Positions 53,894 to 64,000 of a stretch of DNA of 64,000 nucleotides are shown one piece after another (position 1 is the stretch's first letter; every line of letters starts with the position of its first letter). The DNA is from Zantedeschia hybrid cultivar (taxonomy: Eukaryota > Streptophyta > Magnoliopsida > Alismatales > Araceae), in contig JARZZO010000001.1 of the NCBI GenBank assembly GCA_030544215.1, positions 65,711,956 through 65,775,955 of the forward strand, given 5' to 3'. The notes under the pieces are model-generated. The model saw nothing but the letters and a program-made list of their open reading frames with translations. It was not told the DNA's origin and made no database searches. A program made the translations under genes and the position numbers.

Positions 53894-54926
53894 TGATGAG
53901 GCAGAATCCGATTCGGCCTATTAAAGCAAGCCCAAACCCCTTTCAGCCCAACAGCAGCAGTACCAGGCCCTCCGGGGGCCTCCGGCCCATCAGCGGCCCA
54001 GCAGCCTTTGGCCCATAAGCGGCACCGTCGCTCCCGGCCCAACAGGCTTCAGCCCGTCTGCGGCCCACCAGCCTACGGCCCGGGAACAGCGCGGCAGCCC
54101 AAGGCCCAACAGGCTTCGGCCCATCAGTGGCCCAACCCCCTTCGGCCCGGTAGCCGAATCCGGCCCACTCCGGTGGCGGATCAGGCACTATGGTGGTTTA
54201 TCAGTAAGCCCTCGTTTAGTCCTATATCGGCTGCCACCGTTAACCATCCTCTATCATTTGCTATAAATACACCGCTATTTATTGCCCAAAGGATGCTTCC
54301 TCAAGCCTCCGAGACCCTTAAAGGACTACGGTCCATAAAGCATTAAAGCTACTCTCTTTGCCTTCTGAATCGAATCTTCTTCAGGAGCTAACTTGACCGT
54401 CGGAGGGGGTTCCCCAGGGCTGAAGCCCGGGACTCCTGCTGACCGGTTTTTCTTCTTCTTTCCCTCCTGCAGGAGCTCGGTTCGAATCTTCGCCGACCTT
54501 CCCGAGTCGGTATCGGCCGCCGACCTCGGACTCCTCTCCCTGGTCTCGACGTCGTACGCCGGCTGCCCCAAGGCAGGAGACTCGGTCTCGCGCTGCCCCT
54601 CTGTCCGCCGAAGGGGCTTTGGGCTCACTATCCAAGAGCAAACGCACTCCGAGTCACTTTCTGCCTTAGACTTTCGGCTTCGGCTTCGTCGCCTGTCGAC
54701 ACCAGTCGGAAGGAGATTCATCCGCGCCGCCCCTTCGTCCGCCGAAGGAGTTTCGGCCACGACTTCCCGGAGCGAGCCAGCCTCCGGACCCTCGGCTACA
54801 CCGCCTCTGCGTCCTCCGTCTTTCGGATCCCCGTCAGGCCCCCTCAACACCGATCCGACCCAACACCGGATCCCTCTATTCGGATTCCGGCTTCGGAATC
54901 CGGTCGTGATAGCTTCGGCTACATCA
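53894..54926 (+). repeat. Tat-3 3' LTR, complete
   Basis: 1033 bp, tgatgaggca ... gctacatca, followed by the CTTTA duplication. It is shorter than the LTRs of Tat-1 (1087) and Tat-2 (1108-1134), with a diverged distal part, so it represents a different subfamily. Confidence 0.93.
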
Positions 54927-54968
54927 CTTTACAAGGATAACAGTGTTTAAGTAAAATAATTAATATAT

Positions 54969-55131
54969 TTAATTCAAAATAAACACCATAGTTAAAGGCG
55001 GTTATACAAAAATACGTGTCATATAGGGAGTTAGTTATTTGTGAAAAAATCTTAAATTAAAGGGATTATGTGCAAATATCCATCATAAAAGGTTATATGC
55101 AGATATGAGATTATTATTTGCAAAAAAAATC
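54969..55131. repeat. Fragment related to the foldback element at 10199
   Basis: Motifs catagttaaagg, ggttata, atgtgcaaatatc and ttatttgcaaaaa occur in the same order as in the right arm of the 10199-10724 element. The opposite arm is not evident. Confidence 0.45.
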
Positions 55132-56096
55132 CATTATAATATTATAATAAACCTTTAGTCATCAATAATTAATTAAGGGATGGTGCACCTAGGAATAGGA
55201 GCGTAGCTAGGCTTTTGGACTTGTGGAGTAGTAAAAATCTTTAAATACACAAAAACACTATACTATCTTTAGAAGATGTAATATATTATAATATATTGTT
55301 TAGAAGAAAGACATACTAGTCTTTAGTAGCAAGTAATCTTTCAAACTAACTAAACAATGAGATACATAGAAATTAAATTATAAAGCCCACATAAGGAAAT
55401 GGTTATTGTTCCAAAAGCAATATATGACCAAAAAATCATGATTCAAATAATGTTTTTCAATAATAGATCATTCATATAATCAGTAGTTTACAACAATAAT
55501 CAAATAACTGGGACAAAGACAAAATAAAATTGAACGACCTGTTAATTAATTAGAAATTGAAGCTAACAATTACAAATAATCATTTGTATAGATGGAAACT
55601 ATCTTTAAAGATAATAAAAATAATTGAACATCTGGCTGACGTAGAAAGCCAAAAAATTCTGAATTTTCAGACTGGAAGATGCTTTTGGAAGAGTTGAAGA
55701 TTGAAGTCTTGGCTGATTGATGACCTCCTTGATAGAAAAAACAAGAGAAATTAAATTGCCTTCACAGAATGCTGGCGAAAGGAAGATAAAGCCACAGGCC
55801 AGGCAATAAAATTATGATGAAAGAAGTCCAGTTAATTTCTTATCCATGGCTGGATTTTGGAGAAACTGGAATATCTTTTCTTTAGGTCCTTGTTTCCCAT
55901 GCATGTTTGTGCATGTATGTGAGTTTGTTTGGGGTTGATAACAAAAAACTTTTCCAATTAATCAATAATGCTACATATATAGCTTCCTCACGAGGACTCT
56001 TTATTTGGAAGGGTACAAGCAAACACAAGAAAAAAAACCAAGGACCAATAAAAGGGTGGATAAGGAGATAGAGTAACATTTGCTACACTTACTCTT
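55132..56096. other. AT-rich intergenic DNA
   Basis: Only short frames, with no recognisable domain or element ends. Confidence 0.6.
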
Positions 56097-56362
56097 AAAA
56101 AAAAAAAATCAGATGGGTCCCAAGGTGTCATGGATGTCCGTACAACTCGATCGACCTCTGATCGAACGATCCAAAAGAAATTTAAAAAATAAAAAGTCGG
56201 GCCTCAATGAATAATAAACAATATTTTTAATGGGCCGAGCCCAATAACGATTTTTTATTTTCAGATTTTTTAGGCAGTCCAATCAGAGATCGGCCTATAT
56301 GGACCTGTAGGGCGCTTCGGGCCCATCGGAGAAAAAATACAAAAATTTTTTTTTTCTTTTTT
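56097..56362. mobile_element. Foldback element, about 265 bp
   Basis: The left arm (cagatgggtccc, then ctctgatcgaacgatcc and aaatttaaaaaataaaaa) is matched in reverse complement by the right arm (ttttttattttcagat, then gtccaatcagagatcggcc and gggcccatcgg). Both edges carry A or T runs. The inner arm sequence resembles that of the nested palindrome near 14205-14380, so both may belong to one family. Confidence 0.6.
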
Positions 56363-56889
56363 TATCCATTGCACTAACAGTGCACTGAGGTTAACAAGTG
56401 TTACTCAAGGAGATAATACATTGCAAAACAGTATAAAATAAAACATCTAAGGGCCTTATCTGTCCACTTGACAATCCATTTCATATTTTACTTTTCAAGG
56501 AAAGCTCACCGTAAATCAAAACAAGAAGGTTTAAGTATTTTATTTTACTTCACAAGCAACTAAACAAATAGTCTTCAATTTTAAAATCATAAAATTTCAC
56601 TGTTTTTAAAACCGGTGAACTACAGATCAATTTTTCGGTGAAAATAAATAATTCCTTAACTAATATTAACTGTAGAGGTGAGAGAAAACTCCATCCTTTA
56701 GTGATTTGAGATCACTTATTCTTTCGAAAGTCCCACTCCTCTTATCAAGTACGAACTAATTGAGATAAGATTCGGAGATGAAATAGTGAGAACAACTTAA
56801 CAGACATACATATTATAGCAGTCAGAAATTGGTCAGACGACGACGACCGTCCGATCAAAACTCCTGACTACCCGATAGAATTTGTAAAA
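56363..56889. other. Intergenic DNA, nothing recognised
   Basis: AT-rich, with short frames only. Confidence 0.55.
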
Positions 56890-58290
56890 CTGAAAACACT
56901 CATGATAAGGCCTGCAAGAGGAAGAAGAGGTGTTAGGGGGCACCCCGTCTCTTGAGGAGCAGAACCTACCAATGTCTAAGTCAGGTCCTAGAAAGAAATG
57001 GATTCTCTAGGCTTTTTGAGTCATGTTCCACGTACCTTTCATCAAAGAAGGTCGGTGAGTTATATAGTCCCTGTTTGAAGTGGTGTCATAGGGGCCATTA
57101 CTTTTGGGGAGTTAATTAACTCATGATCCACTCCTTTTGATTGAGGGGATCGTGGGATACTGAACAATGAGGGATCTTCTCGTGATCAAGGGGAGCAAAT
57201 CGTGCGGACCTCCCTTAAGGGGACGGTTATGCCGTTAACTTGCAGGACCTGCCTGATGGCGGCGATAAGTTATGGATCGACCCTGGGAGACTTTCAATCT
57301 CTCGAGTAGTTAGGAGGAGGCGGCTTTCGAGTCCCAGCTCCTGGCCTCCCCTCTGACGAGTTGCGGACCTTTGATTACCGAGAGGGTAGGCTCCTCTTGG
57401 CTCTCGATAGATATGACCGAGACACTATAATGTCTCGAGGGTTTCCGACTGATGTGTTAGTCTTCCATGCATGGCGTTCCCGAGACTTGAGTCCATGAGC
57501 TTCATGTTCCTACCTTTAGCCTGCCAATCGGGATACCAAGAAAACCTATGTGGTATCCTCGTACAAGTTCCTGCTAACTGCGGGCCTTTAGGCCTCTTAG
57601 CTAAATGGGCATGATTGGCCGGGATCTCAATCACCCCTCATCACTGACTCCCTCACTCTTAAATTCGAATTTCAAATATGAGAATGATATTGAACGGAAA
57701 GTCTGAAGGGGAGTTGTCAAAGCCAACAAGCACGGGAAATATGGCATCGGTTGTAGTTTCACTTTTTGCGATCTTTGGAATGTCGGTTGTACTTCAAAAG
57801 GATGTCTATTTATGGAAGGAGACGATGTCTTTTAACTTTTCACGATCTCCAAGTGTCCCTTGGTGTGTCGGCCCACGTGACGCTATCTCGCGAGTGACCG
57901 GAAGCCTAAGCTTGTCACAATGGATGCACGTCCCTTTGTCTTCGGACGAAACGCCTAGTTAGTCATCATGACAAACTGTTTTGATGTCTCTCGGCATTCC
58001 ATGCGGGAAGAAGGGGTAAGGAGCATGGTTGGCTTTCCCCTATAAAAGCGGGGGTTTGAAGGGGAGCCAAGCTTACTCTCACACCTATCCGAACTTCTCT
58101 GTTGTTCGTCGGAATTAGAGAAGATGAGGTCTCTTGTCGCCTAGACTTTTCTTGCATTCTCCGGTGAATTCATCTTGGCCTACAATTTTATTGGTTCGTC
58201 AAAGTCCCTCAAGACTTCTTCGTTGCTTCCTTCTTCCTTTGGGGCCACTTCCTAATCCCTCGGGACTTCTTTAATCACAGCTGCCATTAG
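56890..58290 (-). mobile_element. Degenerate Tat-like retrotransposon fragment
   Basis: A segment of higher GC than its surroundings ends in cccctcatca at 57643. It is followed by ctgactccctcactctt, a purine tract on the minus strand. This has the same arrangement as the left LTR edge of Tat-1 (cctcatca then cccccactctt). Beyond it are cacgtgacg (near 57871) and a TATA-like ctataaaagcggggg (near 58040), where the antisense gene promoter lies in Tat-1. No long coding frame survives and the outer LTR edge is not defined. The match is structural, not by close sequence identity, so the call is tentative. Confidence 0.4.
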
Positions 58291-58591
58291 CTATTTATAA
58301 TATATATCCCATCTTCGATTTCTAAAAAATGTGGATCCTAAAAGTCTGGAATTTAACATAAACAAATGCTGCCAGATCTATATTTAGAAAAAATGGGAGA
58401 AGACTTGCTTTTCTTGAGCTACGTTGGAACTCTTACCATTTCTCTCTCATACTAAAAAGTAAAACTGAGAGAGAAGTTGAACACACAAAGATTAGGAAAA
58501 GTTTTTCGAACGATGGTCTTAATGATATAGTGGGTAAGTCTCCATTGAATCGATCTGTTTGCCTCCCTAAATGGATGTCCTCCTTCACACT

Positions 58592-58870
58592 GGGGTACAA
58601 ACATGTCGGATTAGTACATATTTAAAGTAGATTTATGATGATATTCACTAAGTTATCAATTTAAAAATATTATCTACTAACTATCTTATAAATTAATAGT
58701 CAGTCAAATAATTAAATTATAATGTACTATGTATGTTTAATTCAGTCAAGAAATTTTTTGCATCCGTTATCTTGTCTGCCATGCATAACAATTTAAAAGA
58801 TTATCTTTTAATTGACTTATAAATTAACGATGAGTCGAATAATTGACTTCTCAATTACTATTTGTATCCC
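58592..58870. mobile_element. MITE-like element related to 9374-9540
   Basis: It starts ggggtacaaacatgtcgg and ends attactatttgtatccc, resembling inverted ends. Two internal segments (near 58661-58735 and 58790-58870) repeat taaattaa..agt(c/g)a(g)tc..aataatt, an internal duplication. It is shared in style with the element upstream of the DUF2358 gene. Confidence 0.45.
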
Positions 58871-59219
58871 TAGCAACTCCCACCCTTCACAAATGACTAA
58901 TGCCATACGTTTGGTGACCGAATAAATCAAGAGAAGAATATCTTTTCACGCATAATTTTTTTTTTATTTCTTAGTTTTTTATTTGATAAAAGACGAAGAG
59001 AATGTTTTTACCAAGAAGATAAGATATTTCACTGATTATTTTATTTAAAAAAATAAATAAATAAAGATTAATAAGTTATTCTATCTGGAATATTTAACCT
59101 TCAATATTCAAGTTGCCAAACGATAGAAAAGAGTGACCTACCTAATAACATTCTGTTCCACCAACCTATTCCGTTGCCGAGCAAACGGTTCCTGCTCATC
59201 CTTTCCCACCCATGCCGGC

Positions 59220-61847
59220 ATGGCGTTAGCGGCTCCCCTCTCTGGAACCTCCCTTCTCCCTTTCTCCCCTTCCTCCTCTCCCTTTCGAGCGCGGCACAGC
59301 TTCCATGGCAGCCCTCGCCTCCAACCTTCTCCAAGACCTTCTCCTCTTCCACCGCCTTCCCCCTCTTTGTCCTGCAGAACCTCTGCTCTGCTCAGCGAGA
59401 AGCACCAGGGGCTCGGCGCCAGCGCTGAGGTCACAGGCCTATGCGAAACAGGCGACCTGCGGGGCGCCGTGGACGCCGTCTCCGGCGCCCATTCCCGAGG
59501 TTCCCAGCTCGATTCCGCTGCCTACTGCTCGGTTCTCCAGCTCTGCGCCGAGCTGGGGTCGGTGGAAGATGGTCGGAAAGTGCACGCCTTGCTGTCCTCT
59601 TCCGGGGTTCCCGTTGACGGCGTTCTCGGGTCGAAGCTGGTTTTTATGTACGTTAGATGCGGGGAGTTGGGAGAAGGGAGGAAGGTTTTCGATGGGGTCG
59701 CCTCAAAAGCGAGCACCTCTACGTGGAATCTTCTCTTGAAGGAGTACACGAAGATGGGGAGCTTCGGGGAAAGCGTCTGCATGTTCAACCAGATGCGGGA
59801 ATTGGGCGTCGCGGCGGACTCCCACACGCTTTCGTGCGTCTTGAAGTGCATGGCGTCGTTGAGGAGGGTTCGGGGTGGCGAGCAGGTTCATGGGCATGCT
59901 CTGAAACTGGGGTTTGATTCGTATGTTGCGATCGGGAATGCTTTGATTACTTTGTACTGCAAGTGCAACCAAATTGGCTGTGCATTTAAGATGTTCGATG
60001 AAATGCCCGGGAGGGATGTGATATCATGGAATTCGATGATCAGTGGGTGTGAAGCCAATGGCCTCCGGGACAAATGCCTCATGCTTCTAGTGGACATGTG
60101 GCGCTCTGGGATCGTCATGGATTTGGCAACCTTGGTGAGCATTTTTCCAGCCTGTGCTGAAAAGGGTGCGCTTTCTCAGGGCATGGCTCTTCATGGATAT
60201 GCCACAAAGTCTGGTTTGATCAAGGAGACCACTCTTAACAATGTTTTGTTGGATTTCTATTGTAAATGTGGGAATCTTGAAAATGCGGTCCAGGTTTTTG
60301 AGAAGATGAGCCAGAGGAGTGTTGTGACATGGACTTCGATGATTTCGGGGAAAACTCGAGCCGGGCAGTATGATGAAGCAATTAGGTTGTTCAGAGAGAT
60401 GGAATCAGAGGGTGTGGCGCCAGATCTGTTTGCATTCACGGGTGTTCTTCATGCGTGTGCATGTAGCGAATCACTGGAAGAAGGTAAGCGCATCCACGAT
60501 TATGTTACAAGGAAAGGGCTGGGGAAGAATCTGTTTGTTGCGAATGCACTTATGGATATGTATGCAAAATGTGGATGTATGGCAGCTGCTAGGATGGTCT
60601 TTGAGCATATGGTTGTTAAGGACACTGTCTCATGGAATACCATGATTGGGGGTTACTCAAAGAATACCCTTCCCAATGAAGCACTCACTTTATTTAGTGA
60701 AATGCAGCGCCAGATTAGACCTAATTGTGTTACCATGGCCTGTATACTTCCTGCCTTGGCTAGTCTCTCATTTTTAGAGAGGGGAAGGGAGATACATGCC
60801 CATGTGTTAAGGATGGGTTGGTGCTCTGATGGCTATGTGACGAATGCACTCGTGGACATGTATGCGAAGTGTGGAGCACTGAAGCTTGCTCGACGACTTT
60901 TCAATCAGGTTCGAGTGAAGGACTTGGTCGCTTGGACTGTGATGATCGCCGGATATGGCATGCATGGGCGTGGCAGAGATGCTATTGCAGTATTTAAGGA
61001 GATGCAGCGCAATGCAATAAAACCTGATGGGGTTTCTTTTATTGCTATACTGTATGCTTGCAGCCATTCAGGATTGGTGGACGAGGGGTGGAGATTCTTC
61101 GATATTATGAAGCATGAGTACAAAATTGAGCCAAAGGTGGAGCACTATGCCTGCATGGTTGATCTACTTGGACGTGCAGGACATTTGACTGAAGCATATG
61201 AATTTATCAAGTCTATGCCTATACAGCCGGATTCCACCGTTTGGGGTGCATTGCTCTGTGCTTGTAGAATCCATAGGAATGTGAAGCTGGCTGAGGAAGC
61301 TGCAGATAAAGTCTTCGCATTAGAGCCAGAGAATACTGGATACTATGTACTTCTGGCAAATATATATGCAGAGGCAGAGAAATGGGAATCAGTAAAAAGG
61401 TTAAGGGAGAAGATTGGCAGTGGCAGGCTGAGGAAGAACCCGGGCTGCAGTTGGATTGAGGTCAAGAGCGAAGTTCGCATTTTTGTTGCTGGGGACAAAT
61501 CACACCCGCAAACGAGGCGGATCGAGTTGCTACTAGAGAATGTGATGAAGAAGATGAAAGAGGAAGGGTACGCCCCTAAGTTGAGGTATGCGCTAATCAG
61601 AGCAGATGACATGGAGAAGGAGCAGGCCCTTTGTGGGCACAGCGAGAAGCTGGCCATTGCTTTTGGCATCTTGAACGCGCCTCCTGGGAAGCCCATCCGG
61701 GTTGCCAAGAACTTGCGTGTTTGTGTGGATTGCCATGAGGTGGCCAAGTTCATGTCCAAGATGGTGGGAAGGGAGATCATCTTGAGAGATTCTAATCGTT
61801 TTCACCACTTTGTGGATGGCCGATGTTCTTGTAGAGGTTATTGGTAA
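59220..61847 (+). CDS. DOT4: PLS-DYW pentatricopeptide RNA-editing protein, DOT4-like
   Basis: Intronless, 875 residues from ATG 59220. The frame is open for 29 codons further upstream but has no ATG there. The first ~50 residues (MALAAPLSGTSLLPF, Ser/Pro/Arg-rich) look like a chloroplast transit peptide. Tandem PPR repeats of P, L and S types follow to about residue 700 (for example MFDEMPGRDVISWNSMISG, NALMDMYAKCG, SWNTMIGGYSKN). Then come E/E+ motifs (PENTGYYVLLANIYAE, LRKNPGCSWIEVK) and a DYW deaminase-like domain with HSE at 807-809 and CxxCH at 835-839. The end is RGYW instead of DYW. Arabidopsis DOT4 ends RGFW and shares long collinear blocks (EPENTGYYVL, EEALCGHSEKLA-like, NRFH), so orthology is likely. 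DOT4 is a chloroplast protein needed for editing of an rpoC1 site and for leaf vein pattern; the target site here is inferred from that homology only. Confidence 0.95.
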   Translation: MALAAPLSGTSLLPFSPSSSPFRARHSFHGSPRLQPSPRPSPLPPPSPSLSCRTSALLSEKHQGLGASAEVTGLCETGDLRGAVDAVSGAHSRGSQLDSAAYCSVLQLCAELGSVEDGRKVHALLSSSGVPVDGVLGSKLVFMYVRCGELGEGRKVFDGVASKASTSTWNLLLKEYTKMGSFGESVCMFNQMRELGVAADSHTLSCVLKCMASLRRVRGGEQVHGHALKLGFDSYVAIGNALITLYCKCNQIGCAFKMFDEMPGRDVISWNSMISGCEANGLRDKCLMLLVDMWRSGIVMDLATLVSIFPACAEKGALSQGMALHGYATKSGLIKETTLNNVLLDFYCKCGNLENAVQVFEKMSQRSVVTWTSMISGKTRAGQYDEAIRLFREMESEGVAPDLFAFTGVLHACACSESLEEGKRIHDYVTRKGLGKNLFVANALMDMYAKCGCMAAARMVFEHMVVKDTVSWNTMIGGYSKNTLPNEALTLFSEMQRQIRPNCVTMACILPALASLSFLERGREIHAHVLRMGWCSDGYVTNALVDMYAKCGALKLARRLFNQVRVKDLVAWTVMIAGYGMHGRGRDAIAVFKEMQRNAIKPDGVSFIAILYACSHSGLVDEGWRFFDIMKHEYKIEPKVEHYACMVDLLGRAGHLTEAYEFIKSMPIQPDSTVWGALLCACRIHRNVKLAEEAADKVFALEPENTGYYVLLANIYAEAEKWESVKRLREKIGSGRLRKNPGCSWIEVKSEVRIFVAGDKSHPQTRRIELLLENVMKKMKEEGYAPKLRYALIRADDMEKEQALCGHSEKLAIAFGILNAPPGKPIRVAKNLRVCVDCHEVAKFMSKMVGREIILRDSNRFHHFVDGRCSCRGYW

Positions 61848-62474
61848 GAAGACAAGCGTATAATCTTGAAGCCAGTGAGCTGCTTGCTGGAGTCAGAACA
61901 CGCGACAGAATCTACATTGGTTCTGCTTTTCTGATTGAACTGCTTTGGAGCAGAAATTTCAAGGTACACACTACTGTGTATGCCAGCTGGTCAGCTTCCA
62001 ACACGGCCAGCCTTGAGAGCAAGCGGCCCCATGGAGCAGCAAAACATGACGGATTTGTTCTTCTATTGTGGCCAAGGAAAACTTGCACTAGTTGCGTATA
62101 TGCAAAAGCTTTCATGTAATGCAGGTGTACAAGTAAATGTATTTTTCGAGTGATTAAGCATGCAATTTTATATGAAAGAGGCATTATGTAAAGCTCCTTG
62201 TTCTTCGGGGAAGAATTAGTTGCCTGGGGATGGGCAGATACTAGGGATGCAAAACACACAGGTCCAAGTATAGATGCACTCGAAATCGAGTACCGAAGTC
62301 CGTAACCTATTTCGTACCGTTGAGGTGTATGACAATTCGAAAATCAGTTACTTGATCTGATAATATTAGGGATCTTGAATAAAATATCAAATGATTTAAT
62401 AATATTTAGTTAGTTTTTTTATTTTTTGAGTTATATATAAATATATTTAAATGTCATATTTACATAGGGATATA
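61848..62474. other. 3' flank of the DOT4-like gene
   Basis: Probable 3' UTR and intergenic DNA. No frame with a recognisable domain. A short palindrome (ctcgaaatcgag) lies near 62279. Confidence 0.55.
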
Positions 62475-62696
62475 TTAGTGCACGAGTTGCAATCTCGTGC
62501 GATGCACGGCGAATTAACAGATTTAAATAAAATAATTATAATTAATATAAGTGAAGTTAATTTTTTATTCTTTGTGAATGAATGAATAAAATAATTATAA
62601 AAAAATATATGTTAAAAAATACTAACATCTTTTTCTATGAATATTAAGTTAGTTATTTGATAAATATTAAAAGTTCAAAATTATTGTATCTAATTG

Positions 62697-62890
62697 AAAT
62701 ATAGATTGAGAGAGAAAACTAAAAAGTGAACTCAAAATTATGATTATAATCCCATGAGATTATCTCAATAAATATTATGTTGAAACATAGATTGAGAGAA
62801 AGATGAGAGAGAGAGACTAGTCTCATTAATAATGAAATTGGTTATTATTATCCTATGAAACTATCTCAATAATTATAATAAATATTAAAT
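62697..62890. repeat. Diverged direct repeat
   Basis: gaaatatagattgagagaga and gaaacatagattgagagaaa (starting near 62697 and 62780) are each followed, after variable spacing, by atgagattatctcaata or atgaaactatctcaata. Two imperfect units. Confidence 0.6.
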
Positions 62891-62924
62891 TTACTATTAT
62901 TATCCCAATAGACCGTCCCAATAT

Positions 62925-63015
62925 TAACAATAACAATAACAACAACAACAACAATAATATGAGTGAGAAAAGTGAGACAGAAATCGATCTCGTTCATAAT
63001 AATAATAATAATAAT
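62925..63015. repeat. (AAC)n and (AAT)n microsatellites
   Basis: acaataacaacaacaacaac is followed about 50 bp later by ataataataataataata. Both are simple trinucleotide runs. Confidence 0.85.
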
Positions 63016-63087
63016 ATAAAAATTAATTATTATTATCTGGTGTTTTGACATGTGGCACTATGAAATTCTATTTTATATATATAGCAT

Positions 63088-64000
63088 AAATGCAATCATC
63101 TTATCCATCATGAATCTCATACTATCAATCATCTTATCTGATATAATTTATGAGCTCAAGCATTTGTCATGTGTAATTTTATCCACTGTGATCTACAATC
63201 TATCCACTTAGCCTTTGGTTGTGGGCTATCATGTCCGATAATTGTCAGTAAACACCACTAATCAAATTGTCTCTCTAATCTATGTATCAGTCTGAAGATT
63301 GATAAGAACAGTCTCTAGGATGTGACCTAAAATGGAAGGAATGACAAGAAACTGAGGAGAACATAATTTTAATTTGTGTTGTTCAAAACATTTTCAATTT
63401 GGCACTTGCACTTTGGAATCGAACAAGTTATCATGGAGAAAAGGTACATTGATCTTCCATCGACTACCATTAGATTAAGGACGTGTTTGGTAAAATCTTT
63501 ATGTTCGGCATAGCATGTAATTTTTAATCAGAAGTACTTGTTAGTTTTTATATATTTGCAACTATAGCTGGCACAATTTCTAGTTAGAAGTATTTTTGAA
63601 TTTTTAAAAAATTTACTCCAATTATTTTTAAGAGAGAACATTAGGTTTTGGAAGTTATTTTTAAAATTAGTTAACTTTTAACCAAAATTTATAAAGTGAA
63701 TCTTCATAAAATGGGAGAGGATTGAAAGAGTTATTAGGAAAAAAGATAACTTGCCTACTGACTTATAATCAGTTATAACTATATTTACTATATTTTACAT
63801 AAAAAATAAAAACTAAAAACGAATTCCTACTAAAAGTTAGCATCCAAACACACCTTTAACTTTAGATTTTGATTTATCGGATGTTTTACTTTTGAACCCC
63901 GGGTCCGTTCCGAACAATATCCGATAGAATAACATTTACCCACCGGCCCCACCACAATAGAATAATATTTCCCCACCGGCCCCACCACAATCCATTTTCT
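63088..64000. other. AT-rich intergenic DNA to the window end
   Basis: No frame or element recognised except the short duplication at the edge. Confidence 0.55.
63925..63990. repeat. Tandem duplication of about 32 bp
   Basis: atagaataacatttacccac and atagaataatatttccccac are each followed by cggccccaccacaat. The second copy runs to near the window end, so more units may follow outside. Confidence 0.8.

Larger units (their letters stand above)
40673..54931 (+). mobile_element. Tat-3: deleted Tat-type element split by a nested insertion
   Basis: CTTTA at 40673-40677 and 54927-54931 flanks the element (40678-54926). Without the 7.2-kb nested insertion and its duplication, about 7.0 kb of Tat sequence remains. 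Only 413 bp of the 5' LTR is left, joined directly to the last codons of pol. Array, antisense gene, promoter boxes, purine tract and a complete 1033-bp 3' LTR follow. The intact duplication shows that insertion came first and deletion later. LTR fragments differ by about 2-2.5% by eye. Tat-3 lies only 77 bp from the right duplication of Tat-2, in the same orientation. Confidence 0.93.
62475..63087 (-). mobile_element. Possible non-autonomous Helitron
   Basis: On the minus strand the 3' edge has a small hairpin (cgtgcatcgcacg) followed within about 17 nt by CTAA and then a T, as expected for a Helitron terminus. The 5' side (gctatatatataaaatag near 63087) resembles common Helitron starts but lacks a clear TC. 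The interior is AT-rich with direct repeats and trinucleotide runs and no coding sequence. There is no target duplication, as expected for Helitrons. Confidence 0.35.

Overview
The window is nuclear DNA from a flowering plant, most likely a monocot. The evidence is a chloroplast-type DYW pentatricopeptide gene closely resembling Arabidopsis DOT4, an X8-domain cell-wall gene, a DUF2358 gene with a very GC-rich first exon, GT-AG introns and dense plant LTR retrotransposons. I cannot name the species from sequence alone. Only three ordinary host genes are supported: a two-exon DUF2358 gene (minus, 8233-9199), a three-exon proline-rich X8 gene (minus, 29301-31570) and the intronless DOT4-like gene (plus, 59220-61847).

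About 36 kb in the middle belongs to three Ty3/Gypsy elements of the Tat type, named here Tat-1 (15480-27296, minus), Tat-2 (32195-40590, plus) and Tat-3 (40678-54926, plus). Each has its own 5-bp target duplication (GTAAG, CATGG, CTTTA). Tat-1 keeps one uninterrupted 1834-codon gag-protease-RT-RNaseH-integrase frame. Tat-2 and Tat-3 have lost gag and most of pol by deletions running from the 5' LTR into pol. Tat-3 is also split by a young 7.2-kb element (46116-53349, duplication TCTCG) with 2757-bp LTRs, a tRNA-iMet primer site and only a gag gene.

The most interesting system is inside the Tat elements. Each carries, on the strand opposite to gag-pol, a three-exon gene of about 800 codons with conserved splice sites, a TATA box and two CACGTGGC motifs, and a product with a Transposase_28-like region, a basic patch and a coiled coil. 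It converges on pol, and between the two 3' ends lies a tandem array that differs in each copy: 4 units of 69 bp, 14 units of 69 bp, or 11 units of 146 bp. The nested gag-only element adds a second oddity: its LTRs carry about eleven imperfect hairpins built on GCGTC...GACGCC.

The rest is AT-rich intergenic DNA with small elements: a SINE with a 12-bp duplication, a second SINE candidate, several long inverted-repeat (foldback) elements, a CACTA end, a degenerate Tat-like remnant, a possible Helitron end and simple repeats. 1-8100 and 61848-64000 contain no gene that I can support.
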